From: Okapia johnstoni
Taxonomy: Eukaryota > Chordata > Mammalia > Artiodactyla > Giraffidae
Reading direction: 5' to 3'
DNA length: 64,000 nt
Assembly (NCBI GenBank): GCA_024291935.2
Contig: CM044315.1
Span: 51,558,385 to 51,622,384 of the forward strand
Below are positions 46,093 through 58,712 of this stretch, in pieces; position 1 is the first letter of the stretch, and each line of letters starts with the position of its first letter. The position numbers and the translations under genes were made by a program. The notes under the pieces were generated by a model, which did not search any database, was not told the DNA's origin, and worked only from the letters and a program-made list of their open reading frames with translations.

Positions 46093-47245
46093 CATTTTCA
46101 TTCCTAATTGATACAGATTTACAAGGCTTTTTTGCTTCTTTTCCAAACTTTCCATTTTATTTTTTTCCTGTATTTATGACAAACTTGAATTTTATTTTTA
46201 AAAACCTAGTAAGCAAAGTAACTCTATAGCCTACATCAGTTTAAATAACTCTGGTCTTTTGTACTGGTCTCTGTATTTGAAATTTTATTTGTTGGAATTT
46301 TGGACTCTAGAATCAAGATAGTTTCCTCCAGATAGTATTTTCATTTGCTCTTACCAAGTACCATCAATACTGGCCTAGCTGAAAGTTCAAAACTTGAGAT
46401 TTTATGAATTATTCAAGTTTTATTTTTGTTTACAACTGTTCACTTACATTTTATCTTGTAGTCTTTTGAGTAACCAATTAAATGTTGACCACATCCTCTC
46501 CTTGGGGGGACATGGGCTTTGATATTTGACTCTCAACCTCTTGAGACACCAAATCTGTACTTTAGTTTAAAAGCTGTTTCTCCAAATAATCTCAGAACAA
46601 AAGCTGCTTTTAGTGATGGGCTTACCTCACTGGGGTTTTCCCTTCTCTTAAATTTTGACCTGATAAATCTTGACTTTCTTGATAAATCTCTCCTGTTTTG
46701 CAAAAGAATTTTTAAATTTCAGAATTGGCCCAAATTTCTGTTCTACCAATTGTGAATATGTCTTGACTCTACATATTCTCTTTCTGTTATTAAATAACTG
46801 GAACAATTTTTTTTGTCCCAATAGCCATCATCTTATTTTCTTAGAGTGTGTTTTAAATCTCAAATCTAATTTACTTTACACCGATTTTATAATTTCTAAG
46901 TGTTAAATTTATTACTCAGTGTTTCTTCTTGCAGTCACTGCCACAATAGTCTGCATGTTATACATTATTGTTTGCTATTGAGTAACTATTGTGTGTTTGG
47001 TGGCACATGTACCCAATAATTGTCAATATTCTTTTATTTTACGGTTGAATTCTAATAATGGTCTATCTCAGCCTTAAAATAAACGGTTTTGTAGGTTTCT
47101 CTCTCAGTTTCAAGTAATATAGCTTGAAGCTTGATTCATTATGACTTTTTAAATGCCACTAAGTTGTGCTGGAGATTCAGAGTAATAAAACATATTAAAA
47201 TTCTATTAATGAGTTCGAGTGAAAGTACTTAAAGTGTAATATGCT
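46093..47245. other. Intronic sequence, nothing recognised
   Basis: 1.15 kb of T-rich sequence with no recognised repeat or gene. Confidence 0.45.
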
Positions 47246-47876
47246 TCAGTTCAGTTCAGTTGCTCAGTCGTGTCTGACTCTGCAACCCATGGACTGCTGC
47301 ATGCTAGGCTTCCCTATCCATCACCAACTCCTGGAGCCTACTCAAGCTCATGTGCATTGAGTCAGTGATGCCATCCAACCATCTCATCCTGTGTTGTCCC
47401 CTTCTCCTCCCACTTTCAATCTTTCCCAGGATCAGGGTCTTTTCCAATGAGTCAGTTCTTCACATCAGGTGACCAAAGTACTGAGTTTCAGCTTCAGCAT
47501 CAGTACTTCAAATGAATATTCAGGACTAATCTCCTTTAGGATTGACTGGTTTAATCTCCTTGCAGTCAAGGGACTCTCAAGAGTCTTCTCCAACACCACA
47601 GTTCAAAAGCATCAATTCTTTAGCTCTCGGCTTTCTTTATACTTTCACATCCATACATGACTACTGGAAAAACCATAGCTTTGACTAGATGGACCTTTGT
47701 TGAAGTATTGTCTCTGCTTTTTAATATGCTGTCTAGTCTGCTCAAAGCTTTTATTCCAAGGAGCAAGTGTCTTTTAATTTCATGGCTGCAGTTACCATCT
47801 GCAGTGATTTTGGAGCCCCCCACAATAAAGTCTGTCACTGTTTCCATTATTCCCCCTTCTATTTGCTGTGAAGTAA
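47246..47876 (-). mobile_element. BovB mosaic, segment 1 (3' end)
   Basis: BovB 3' end ('cttcagttcagttcagttgc') back to the 'tctatttgctgtgaag' point, where BovB text on this strand stops and the opposite orientation begins. The terminal domain is degraded. Confidence 0.93.
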
Positions 47877-48569
47877 AGAGACAAAACATGGTCCCCCGGA
47901 GAAGGGAATGGCAAGCCATTTCAGTATTCTTGGCTTGAGAACCCTTTGAACAGTATGAAAACACAAAAAGATAGAACACTGAAAAATGAACTCCCAAGGT
48001 TGGTAGGTGCCCAATTTACAACTAGAGATCAATGGATAAATAACTTCAGAAAGAATGAAGAGATGGAGCAAAAGCAAAAGCAACACCCAATTGTGGATGT
48101 GACTGGTGATGGAAGTAAACTCCGATGCTCTAAAGAGCAATATTGCATAGGAACCTGCAATGTAAGGTCCATGAATCAGAGCAAATTGGAGGTGATCACA
48201 CAGGAGATGGCAAGAGTGAACATCAACATTTTAGGGATCAGTGAACTAAAATGGACTGGAATGGGTGAATTTAACTCAGATGACCATTATATCTACTATT
48301 GTGGGCAAAACTCCCTTAGAATAAATGGAGTAGCCATCATACTCAACAAAAGATTCAGAAATGCAGTACTTGGATGCAGTCTCAAAAACAACAGAATGAT
48401 CTCTGTTCATTTCCAAGACAAATGATTCGATAGCACAGTAATCTATGTCTATGCCCCGACCAGTAATGCTGAAGATGCTGAAGTTGAATGGTTCTATGAA
48501 GACCTACAAGACCTTCTAGAAGTAACACCCAAACAAAGATGTCCTTTTTATTATAGGGGACTAGAATGC
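47877..48569 (+). mobile_element. BovB mosaic, segment 2 (inverted endonuclease domain)
   Basis: BovB on the + strand, from the 5' leader ('ggagaagggaatggcaagcc') into the endonuclease. The open segment 47946-48425 (159 codons) holds GTCNVRSMNQSKLEV, ILGISELKWTGMGEFNSDDH and GYSL-type text. It ends at the 'ggggactagaatgc' point, equivalent to the G-D-W-N-A box of the APE fold. This is the best preserved endonuclease segment in the window, but a stop at 48423 cuts it. Confidence 0.94.
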
Positions 48570-49518
48570 TGGAGTTTCAGCTTCAACATCAGTCCTACCA
48601 ATGAACACCCAGCACTGGTCTCCTTTAGGATGGAAAGGTTGGGTCTCCTTGCAGTCCAAGGGACTTTCAAGGTCTTTTCTAACACCACAGTTCAAAAGCA
48701 TCAGTTATTCGGTGCTTAGCTCTCACATCCATATATGACCACTGGAAAAACCATAGCCTTGACTAGACGGACCTTTGTTGACAAAGTAATGTCTCTGCTT
48801 TTCAATATGCTGTCTAGGTTGGTCATAACTTCCCTTCCAAGAAGTAAGCATCTTAACTTCATGGCTGCAATCACCATCTGCAGTGATTTTGGAGCACAGA
48901 AAAATAAAGTCAGCCATTGTTTCCACTGTTTCTCCATTTATTTGCCATGAAGTGATGGGACCAGATGCCATGATCTTAGTTTTCTGAATGTTGAGCTTTA
49001 AGCCAACTTTTTCACTCTCCTCTTTACTTTCATTGAGAGGCTCTTTAGTTCCTTTTCTCTTTCTGCCATAAGGGTGGTGTCATCTGCATATCTGAGGTTG
49101 TTGATATTTCTCCTGGCAATTTGATTCCAGCTTGTGCTTCATCCAGCCTAGCATTTCACATGATGTCCTCTGCATATAAATTAAATAAACAAGGTGACAA
49201 TATGCAGCCTTGATGTACTCCTTTCCCACTTTGGAACCAGTCTGTTGTTCCATGTTAGGTTCCAACTGTTGCTTCTTGACCCGCACGCAGATTTCTCAGG
49301 AGGCAGGTCAGGTGGTCTGGTATTCCCATCCCTTGGAGAATTTTCCACAGTTTGTTGTGAGCCACACAGTCAGAGGCTTTGGCGTAGTCAATAAAGCAAA
49401 AGTAAATATTTTTCTGAAACCCTCTTTCTTTTTCAATGACCCGTGGATGTTGACAATTTGATCTCTGCTTCTTCTGCCTATTCTAAATCCAGCTTGAACA
49501 TATCTAAGATCACGGTTC
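48570..49518 (-). mobile_element. BovB mosaic, segment 3 (RT, 3' end missing)
   Basis: BovB RT on the - strand, from the block after MVFPVV (left, 'gtttcagcttcaac') to RT motif A and 'QAGFRIGRRSRDQI' (right, 49480). It lacks the element's 3' end, which TPRT should retain, so its left edge was made by recombination or deletion. Confidence 0.94.
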
Positions 49519-49789
49519 ACAGTTAGTTTGATAAATGTGTTGTTTTGCACAAGTAGTTTACGTTGCAGTTTCAGCGAATACTAAAAAAAATGATTCTGCA
49601 TGTTTATTTGACTTTTTGTTTACATTTCTTAATTATCATGAAGAACACTTCTATAATTTTTTGAAAACTTGAATCCTAAATACCTGAAAAATCATGACTC
49701 TTATTATTCTATTAATAATTTTGATACTTTATAATTTTAGCATTTCATTAGAATTCTGACAAGCACTACTGAAACTGTTGTCTACACAG

Positions 49790-51150
49790 TTATTTTTTAT
49801 AACCTCTCTACTGAGATATGACTTACATAACACAAAATGCATCCTTGTTAGTTATATAACTCAGTGGTTTTTAGTCTTTTCACAAACTTTCCCAACCATT
49901 ACCACTATCCAATTCCAGAACATTTCGTCAAAACCAAAAATATCCCATACCTATTAGCAGTCCCCCCAACAGGCCTTAGCAATCATTAATCTATTTTCTA
50001 TCTCCATGAGTGTGCCTCTTCTGAACATTTAATATAAGTTGGATATAAAATATGTGATCTTTGTGTGGCTTCTCTCACTTAACGTAATATTTTAAAGATT
50101 TATCCATGTTGTAACATGTATTAGTCCTTTATTTTTATAATTTAATAATATTTCACTATAAAAATATACCACATTTTAAAGTCATTCATTATTTGGATTT
50201 CTTTCAGTTTATGACTATTATTACTAATTCTGCTCTGAATATGCATATACAAATATTTGTGCAGACATGCTTTTCCATTTTATTGTGTATATATCTAGTA
50301 GTAGAATTATAGGATGATGCAGTAATTCTATGTTTAACTTTCTGAGGAACTGCCAACTATTGTCCACAGCAACTACACCATTTTGCATTTATATCATCAG
50401 TATACAAGACTTCTAATTTCTTCATATCCTCACCATCACTTATTGTTTTCTGTATTTTTAATTAGATATCATAGTCAGTATGCAGTAGTACTTCACTGTG
50501 ATTTTTATTTGCATTTCGCTAGTGGCTAACAATGCTGAGAATCTTTTCATATATTTACTGACCATTTGTATATCTTCATTGGAGAGCTATCTATTAAAAA
50601 ATCCTGTGATCATTTTATAATAACTTGTCTTTTTATCATTGAATTATAAAAATCCCCTATGTATTTTTGGATGCAAGTCTCTTATTGTACATATTATTTG
50701 AAAATATTTTGCCATTATGTATGTTGTCTTTTCACTTCCTTAATGGTATCCTTTGACGCACAAAGTTTTTAACTTTGATGAAATCAAATTTACATGGGTA
50801 TTTTTCTCACATTTTTCTGGTGACATCTAAGAAACCATTTTCTAAACCAGTGTCTCAAGGATTTATTTTTATGGTTTTTCTAAGAGTTTTCTATATTTAG
50901 CTCCTAAATTTAGGCATATGATTCATTTGAGATAATCTTTATATAGTATGAGATAGATGTTCAAAATCATTTTCTAAAATTAAATATCCAGTTGTCTCAC
51001 ACCATGTTTTTTGGGGGAAAAAAAAGAGGAATACTTAACCTCCTCCTATTTAATTATCTTAGTATCCTTGACTGACTATATATAAAGATTTATTTATGGA
51101 CTGTAAGTTTTATTTCATTGATCTGCATGTGTATCCCCCACAATCAATTT
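49790..51150 (-). mobile_element. L1M LINE 3' region, 1.36 kb, old
   Basis: Antisense L1 3' order: 'ctgagatatgacttacataac', 'atgagtgtgcctcttctg', 'ttatccatgttgtaacatg', 'tgaggaactgccaactattg', 'ctaatttcttcatatcctcacc', 'tttgcatttcgctagtggc', 'ccttgactgactat'. It is all non-coding or decayed. Confidence 0.78.
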
Positions 51151-51669
51151 TTACTCTAGAATTTTTAGTATTTAAATAATATGCAACTTTAAAAAAAAGC
51201 CTAATGTCTTACAAATGTCTAGCAAATCTCTAACTATTTCGTTATGCTTAAGATTTAAATTTATTATCCTCAGGTTTGTGTTTGATATCACCATACTCAA
51301 ATTCAAAGATGAATCAATATGGAAACTTCTCTCATGTGTTCCAATGATATATTACTTACTTCCAAGTTTTTGAAAAGTTTTGCAATCTTAAGGCTCATGG
51401 ATGGATAGAAAATTTGATGTGGGGAGAAAGTTTCTAAGAATTGACAAGTGGAAAGAATATTCAAAAACCTTAGAGACTGAGGCTTCTTATATGCATAGAA
51501 TATTTGTTTATCCCACTGAGAGACCACATGATATATTGCAAATTTTGTGGCCTTCGTAATCACAAAATCAACTTTGCATACTTTAAATATAATTGATATA
51601 TATTAGCATACTTATATATATATATATAAATAGATATCAATATAGATATTTTATATGAATGTTAAAACT
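51151..51669. other. Intronic sequence, AT-rich
   Basis: No gene. It contains AT tracts near 51600-51640. Confidence 0.4.
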
Positions 51670-51955
51670 TGGTTTTATTTTTATTAATTTGTATTGGATT
51701 TTACCTGGAGAGGGACATGGTAACCCACTCCAGTATTTCTGCCTAGAGAATTCCATGAACAAAGGAGCCTGGCAAGCCACAGTCCATGGGGTTGCAAAGA
51801 GTCAGACATGACTGAGGAACTAAGCATACATTGGATTTTAATTGCTTAACAATATTGTGGTAGTCTCTGCTGTACAGCAAAGTGAATCGGTTATATATAC
51901 ACACGTATCTACTCTTTTTTAGATTCCTTTCCCATTTAGGTCACCATAAAGCATG
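51670..51955 (-). mobile_element. L1 3' end, split by a Bov-A
   Basis: 'ttaattgcttaacaatattg', 'ctctgctgtacagcaaagtg', 'cccatttaggtcaccata' give an artiodactyl L1 3'-UTR on the reverse strand; the left part is at 51670-51703. Confidence 0.78.
51704..51829 (+). mobile_element. Bov-A SINE with target duplication
   Basis: Body 'ggtaacccactccagtatttc', 'gagtcagacatgactgagg'. A perfect 11-bp attggatttta lies at 51693-51703 and 51830-51840, so it inserted within the L1 3' end. Confidence 0.95.
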
Positions 51956-52591
51956 AGTTTCAAGTGCTATGCTGTAACTTTAGTGCTTATTTTCACCTCA
52001 GCATACTATGGGAAAATCATAAGAGTGGAATTGTTTATTCTTTAGGAATTTGTTGTTTAGATGGGGTAATAGAAAATGACCAATACATCTGTATAAATAA
52101 ATACAACATGTGATAGAAATGTTAAGAAATGAACGTCAAAAACGAATAGAACAAAGGTTAGATTGAAAAAAAAATGTCAACAAAATTGTGGAGGTGAAAA
52201 ATAGCTTTGCAAATGTGTGAATGGGAAGGGAACTTTGAGAGGAACTATGCAAACTGAAGTTGGATAGGGCTGTTAATGGACATTTTAGTCTTCACTTGAG
52301 TGCTTAAAATGATTATTTGGCAAAAAAAAAAGTCTATACATTTTAATACCATATGTACATCTATATAACTATTGAATTACTTAGAATTAACAAGTTACAT
52401 TTACTGTTCAGCTTTGTATAGGATAATGGGCAATGAAATCGTAGGATGATTATTTAATTATTTTATTTATGTTGTAAAGGAGAGAGTAAAGAGTGAAATC
52501 TTATAGTTATAAGCCTAAATTTGTCTATGTGTTAAAATGTCACAGAGGACAAGAGAATGTACAAAGGTTTCCAGAGACTGGATGAAAGAGC
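51956..52591. other. Intronic sequence, nothing recognised
   Basis: No gene or named repeat. Confidence 0.4.
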
Positions 52592-52823
52592 CTTGTTGTT
52601 GTTGAGTTGCTCAGTTGTGTCAGATTCTTTGCGAACCCGTGGACTGCAGCATGCCAGGCTTCCCTGTTCTTCACCATCTCCCAGAACTTGCTCAAACTCA
52701 TGTCCATTGAGTCGATGATGCCATTCAACCATCTTGTCCTCTGTGGTCCCCTTCGTCCCCTGCCTTCAATCTTTCCCAGCATCAGACACTTTTCTAATGA
52801 ATCAGCTCTTCATGTGAAGAGCA
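52592..52823 (-). mobile_element. BovB 3' end, reverse strand
   Basis: 3' terminal ~220 bp: 'gttgagttgctcagttgtgtc' to 'aatgaatcagctcttca'. At 52806-52823 it ends in a short snap-back: gctcttca and tgaagagc around a 2-nt spacer. The snap-back's right half is itself BovB + strand text. Confidence 0.92.
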
Positions 52824-52886
52824 TAATACAGGCCATAGATTCCAGTACTTTATGGGAGTTTTATAATTTTGTATTCATTTATGCTT

Positions 52887-53423
52887 GATCCTTGAAAGAA
52901 AAGTTATGACTAAACTAGACAGTATATTAAAAAGCAGAGATATTACTTTGCCAACGAAGGTCCATCTACTCAAAGCTATGGTTTTTCCAGTAGTCATGTA
53001 TGGATGTGAGAGTTGGACTATAAAGAAAGCTGAGCACCAAAGAATTGATGCTTTTGAACTGAGGTGTTGGAGAAGACTCCTGAGAGTCCCTTGGATGGCA
53101 AGGAGATCAAACCAGTCAATCCTAACAGAAATCAGTTCTGAATATTCATCGGAAGGACTGATGCTGAAGCTGAAACTCCCAATATTTTGGCCATCTGATG
53201 CGAAGAACAAACTCACTGGAAAAGACACTGATCCTGGGAAAGATTGGAAGCAGGAGAAGGGGACAACAGAGGATGAGATGGTTAGATGGCATCACTGACT
53301 CAATGGACATGAGTTTGAGTAGGCTCCAGTAGTTAGTGATGGACAGGGAAGCCTGGCGTGCTGCAGTCCATGGGGTCACAAAGAGTCAGACACGACTGAA
53401 TGACTGAACTGAACTGAACTGAT
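52887..53423 (+). mobile_element. BovB 3' part, + strand
   Basis: From 'ccttgaaagaaaagttatgac' to the '(actga)n' 3' end at 53423. An open frame (52885-53298, 137 codons) contains [13 protein letters not shown] and RRIDAFEL-like text. It is oriented head-to-head with 52592-52823, about 65 bp away. Confidence 0.95.
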
Positions 53424-54904
53424 GTTTTCAATGTTTCTTGCTTCCTATTCTATTATACACAATATGCTTCAAATGGCTCAGTCTCTTCACCTTTCTCTTC
53501 AGTCTCCTATTTGTTGCATGCTTTCCTTATGTGAATTAAGCATTATCACTTATTTTACATGTGCCTAATTCATGTTGCCAGTTTCTTCAAGATGCTTTCC
53601 AATGAGCTCAGTCTTATGATAATATTTCATGTTCAAAAGTATCATGCAGATTTGAACTTTAACATACATTTTATCTTATGATTCATGGGAAATGGTATGT
53701 TAATTAAAGCAAAATTGTTTAGGCTAGGAAAGAATTTGGACTTGGCCACTGGAGCAGGATGGTTATAGTGCTAGGAACTAGCAGAGAAAAGTCAGTCTGG
53801 TAAGTAGCTTCATATCTAGTGAGCTGTATTCACTGTCTGCATGACTAGCAACAAATGACCTACTGATATGAAAAGTTTAGCAAAATTAAAATTGGATCAG
53901 GTTGAGAAAAATAATTGGTATTAATGAAATCTGTCATAGGTATTAAAGCCTAGACATTGCTCAACGACTTTAAACAACAACAACAACAACAGCTGGTACT
54001 TAAGACTGGATTGCTCAAATGGAGGCATGGAAATGGTCCAAGGCACATGTCAAGTTAGAACTAGGAAACATTTCAAAGGGAGAAGGGAGTGGTGAAGGCT
54101 TCAGAATGATGCAAAATACAAATTAGCATAATATTGTGTAGAGTATGAACAAAGTTAAATTAATAGGAAATTCCCAAGTGTTAGGCTGGAAAACTAGTCT
54201 TATTGTCTTATAGACTTCAGTCTTATCTCTTATGTTAGTTAAGTCCTAGAACTGAAAGGAGAATGGAGTCTGTATATTGGAGATTTAGCTCCAAAGAAGG
54301 GAAAGGGAGCTTATAGAAATTGAGCATTATATCTCACCAGCACCTTTTCCTTCGGAAGAGAGCCATTGCTACATTTTGTGTAAGATTCCAGTATTAGAAT
54401 TAAACTCAGTAGACTTAACTACATTTGATCCTGGCTACTGTGAATCAGCCAGTTATTGAGAGCAAAGTCTTTTTCAGAGATAGAGCTAATACATAAAATA
54501 TTGCTATGTATTTCCTCCAGTTCACCCCCATTCCAGCATATTGGCTTCTTTCTACAATTATACCATCATACAGCCTCCATCTCAAAGTAGGGACTAAAAT
54601 GCTTTTGTTCATTCACCTTAAGGTTTTGGTGCCAAAGCCAAAGCCTCCTTCTTGGAATCTCACCTTTAACTTCCTTTTGTTTAAGAATGAGATTATTCCC
54701 AGAATTGTAGCTCTTTATCTATTTCTCTCTTCAGTTTACAGCATTAAATAAAACAATAAAATCCCTGATGTGGTCCAGAACAGAGATTTCTTATCTTTTT
54801 ATATTAGAGGAAATTAGTTTCTCTCAGTTAAAATATTGTTAGTAATATTTTTCTTATGTCTATTTCTATGTAAATTTATTTACACCATACTTCCTTAGAA
54901 GGTG
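53424..54904. other. Intronic sequence, nothing recognised
   Basis: About 1.5 kb. Only a short (CAA)n tract near 53977-53991 stands out. Confidence 0.45.
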
Positions 54905-55040
54905 ACTATTTGATGTGAATGTCTTTGTTCTAGGAATATAAGCCACTTTATGGCAGATAGTAATCTATTTGTTTTTCCACCTTTTACCTAGCACAGTAAT
55001 GTGCACATAGGAGGCACTCAACAAATATTTACTGATTTAA
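54905..55040 (+). mobile_element. L2 LINE 3' end, old
   Basis: 'ttctaggaatataagccac', 'cctagcacagtaatgtgcac' and 'ggaggcactcaacaaatattt' are the sense L2 3' terminus. Confidence 0.7.
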
Positions 55041-57276
55041 AATTCTATTATCTGCATTTACAAGGAGCTTAAACTTAACTCATGTTTTGAGTCATAATTT
55101 ATAACTCATGGCGTGGTTTTAGTATATTTTCTGACAATATTAATGCACTGTGCTAGCATGAAAAGAGTAGCTAATAGAATTCTGCTTATCGTTGAGTTCT
55201 TTGTGTGGGACAGGAAGAATTAAGGTTATCATTGAAAGAAGATATATTAAAATAAGATGCAAGTCAAAAATAAAATATAGAGTGCAAAAGGATCTTACAA
55301 AGTTTTGAACTATGTAAATAAAACAGATTTTCTTGCTGGGCCTGTTACAGAAGAACTTAGAACACCTTTCAAAGGTAGAGAAGGAAAAGAATTACCATAC
55401 TGTGATAATTATAATAAAACTCATTATTCTGGAAATGCTATAGGCCAATGATATAAACAAACTAAGTTATATAGATAAATTAACTAATAGTAAATCCTTA
55501 ATGGGTTGTTAAAGTAAATGAAAATACTTTGTTGGATAGCCTTGACTGTTCACAGCATTTCTTTTTGTTACTGTTAGAGGTAGGATATTTGATTTAGGGG
55601 TAATTGATCTGACTTACTATACCATGTCATTTCTCCCCCAAATCTTAGGAATGCTGATATAATTTTGAAAATACTAGTTTTATACAAGATCCACACATTT
55701 TTAATTCGGTGGCTAGTCTTTATGTGTAAAATCATGTATATTTTCCACTACTAAATATTTATAGAAAATACATACACTCATTTCATAAGAAACATCTTAA
55801 GGTAGAGTAGAGGTAGAAGAAAATATTTTAAAATTATGCCTTTTCTTTTTAGTTTTAACTTTTGAGTTCATTGAAATGTGAAAAGCCTATCATTCATATT
55901 TTTAGGTTTCTTTCTATCATATAAAAAAACATGATTATTAGAATTCATGAGCACCAGCAAATCTGGAGCTCACTGTCCTCAAGGCAAAATATAGTGTTTG
56001 CTGACTATTGTTAAATAATGGTACACCTCAAGAGTTTTAACTGTATTTTTTTCCATCTTTAAACTTTATTACCTGTATTTTTCTTCAGGGTAAAAAAAAA
56101 TTATGGGTCAATTTTCACTGAAGTAGGCTGGATTTATGTATTCACCTCTCATCAGTGTCAAAGGAATTGTGCCCATCATTCCCTGGACAACAGGATGAAA
56201 ACCTGTCTCTGATTGGACACTAGGGATATCAGCTGTACACACAAGATAAGTGTAAAGTTGAAAAGAGAAATACACTTAATAATCATCCAAGCCTGCATGT
56301 TTTAGCTGTTTGAAACTTGCATAAAAATGTTCATGAAATTATTTACTTCCTCATGCAAGAAAGCTAATATTACCATTTTAAATCCAGTGAAATGTACTAG
56401 CAAAAAAAATGGCTTTGCAGAGACTGCTAATGCAAAACTTTTCAAGCTGTCCATCTTTTTATAATAAAAAGAAGCAAAGTTAATAAAATGACCATTCTTC
56501 ACCACTTACTTAAAATGGATTTTTATTTGTTCATGGTAAGAGAGAGTAGCTATTTTAGTGTATATTAATATTGGTCTAAGCTTTGAATGACAAAGATTTG
56601 TGTATTATGACTCATCTGGAAATTGATAGGACTGAATTTTCTCAAATCAAACTTAGCACCATGACTTGGAAAATATTAATTATTGAATCACATTGGTGCT
56701 CACTGATCTATTAAGATATTTTTAGAGGCATGCCATCTAAGCATGGATTTAGCTGATTATATCCATCTAGAAAGCCTGTAGAGACTCATGGTAAATTGCA
56801 GGCATTTCTTTATATTTAAGTTTTTGCTTTACAAATTATAATGATTCTGACAATACCTACTTTATTAGCTTAAGGACTGCAAATAAACCTGTTTTCTTTT
56901 GAAAGTTTTAGTAGCTACAGTTTTGAGCCATTTACCTAGCCACAAGAGCGTTTGACTTCATGCAAATAATAAACCTTTGGACCATGGCTGAAATATTTTC
57001 TACTGGAAATAAGAGCAGTAGGACTGAGGTGGTTTAGGAAGCTGTGATGAATACATTGTGAAGTTGAATAGACTGAGATTTGTAATGAAGCTGTAGAACT
57101 TACAGGTTGGCAATTCAGGGTTGATTAAAGCCTTTCTATTTATCTGTCTCATGAGTGTGTGTTTTATACACTGAATACTGTTTTATGCACACACAAACAT
57201 ATGTAGACATATATATTATAAATCCTGACTCTTATATAATCCACTTTTTGCTCAAAGCAGTCCCCACAGTTCATTT

Positions 57277-57319
<43 letters not shown>

Positions 57320-57572
57320 GTATATATCATTCGGAGGGACGAAGCATGATTATACTGCATTTAAAACAGTTGTTTTAGTCCTTAGTATAGTAATAAAATC
57401 TTATATGAAGCAACATTTACAAATATTCTGAATTCCCCGCATGAGTATATCACTGCCAGGTGCAGAAGGCTAAATCCTCAATTCTAGAAAATATTATCCA
57501 AGTAGTCGTTACCAACTCAATTTAATATTTTATCAATATGTATTTATAAGGCACATTTAAGTTGTATATAGT
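55041..57572. other. Longest repeat-poor stretch of the window
   Basis: About 2.5 kb in which I recognise no interspersed repeat other than the CA microsatellite. There is no exon with splice signals. An ATGCAAAT octamer occurs at 56960-56967, which on its own means little. Confidence 0.45.
57281..57316. repeat. (CA)18 microsatellite
   Basis: An uninterrupted CA run of 36 bp followed by 'tatgtatatat'. Confidence 0.97.
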
Positions 57573-57770
57573 ATGCTTAGCTCAGTTGTTAAGGAATCTG
57601 CCTGTTATGCAGGAGACTGGGGTTCAATCCCTGGGTGGGGAAGATCCCCTGGAGAAGGAAGTGGCAACCCATACCAGTATTCTTGTCAGGAGAATCCCAT
57701 GGACAAGGAGCTTGGCAGGCTACAGTCAATGGGCTCGCAAGAGTCAGACACAACTTAGCGACTAAACAAC
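57573..57770 (+). mobile_element. Bov-tA SINE
   Basis: Head 'tgcttagctcagttgttaagg' (diverged), 'ggttcaatccctggg' B box, body 'ggcaacccataccagtattc', tail 'gtcagacacaacttagcgac'. Confidence 0.91.
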
Positions 57771-57911
57771 CACCACTTTAAAACACAATTATATTTATGG
57801 CTACTATATTAATTTATTGAAATCTTTATGGTAAATATAAACCCTTTCTCAGATTCTAAACCAATTTAAAACTTTCTATAATGTTATATTTGCTTAAGGT
57901 GTGTAGGTTAA

Positions 57912-58093
57912 GGACTTCCCTTGTGGCTCAGCTGGTAAAGAATCCACCTACAATGAGGGAGACCTGGGTTTGAACACTGGGTTGGGAAGATCCCCTGGAG
58001 AAGGGAAAGGCTACCCACTCCAATATTCTGACCTGGAGAATTCCATGGACTATATAGTCCATGGGGTCACAAAGAGTCGCACACAACTGAGCG
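57912..58093 (+). mobile_element. Bov-tA SINE with target duplication
   Basis: Head 'gacttcccttgtggctcagc', body 'ctacccactccaatattctg', tail 'gtcgcacacaactgagcg', with an internal deletion before 'tagtccatggggtc'. The 11-bp gtgtaggttaa lies at 57901-57911 and 58094-58104. Confidence 0.94.
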
Positions 58094-58104
58094 GTGTAGG
58101 TTAA

Positions 58105-58629
58105 AGGAGAACAACCTAAACATCATAAAATATTGGCAGTCTCAATTTTTGCTCTTTTCTCCTTTTTTCATAAATACCAACATTGTTCAAATATACCTAG
58201 AAATATTGATTCTTGAGCTATGTATTTTATGTGTTAAGGAAAGAGTTTTTATTTTCCTGAAAATATTATTTCATTGCCTATCATTAAATTTTACCACCAG
58301 CATGTTAGTGATCTCATTTGGGGGTTACTTAAGCAGTATTAACTTATATTACTAATGCATAGTATGTCTCTTTCATTTCAAAATGATTAGATTTAAAAAT
58401 TATTTATTTACTAAATATTATTTTAACCAATTGAGTTAATACTTAGGGTTTAATAAAATGCAGATTTTTATCAGGAATGTGTTTAGCAGTCAGCCTGTGC
58501 TTTCTACTATGCTTTTTCTTACTTTAAATATTTTTATCTTACTTCTCATGTTTTCCTTATCTATATAGAGGGTTAATCATTAAATCATGCCATATTTTGA
58601 GAAGTATAGAATTTAAATATTCACAGAAT
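58105..58629. other. Intronic sequence, nothing recognised
   Basis: No gene or named repeat. Confidence 0.4.
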
Positions 58630-58712
58630 AAAAACTTTGTACATTTGCCTAGCATAGTACCATGGATATAGCTGGCACTCAATACATATTTGTTGAAAAA
58701 CTAATCAAATGT
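58630..58712 (+). mobile_element. L2 LINE 3' end, short
   Basis: 'tgcctagcatagtacc', 'gctggcactcaatacatattt', 'gttgaaaaac' is the sense L2 terminus. Confidence 0.62.

Noticed and set aside
47946..48425. 159-codon open frame with an endonuclease-like sequence, possibly a domesticated gene
   Set aside because: It is the inverted BovB endonuclease segment, has no splice sites or independent start context, and stops mid-domain. Comparable decay is seen in the neighbouring BovB text.
6264..58093. Many tRNA-like heads with A and B boxes (about ten copies)
   Set aside because: They are the tRNA-Glu-derived 5' parts of Bov-tA and CHR SINEs, diverged and fused to SINE bodies, not tRNA genes.
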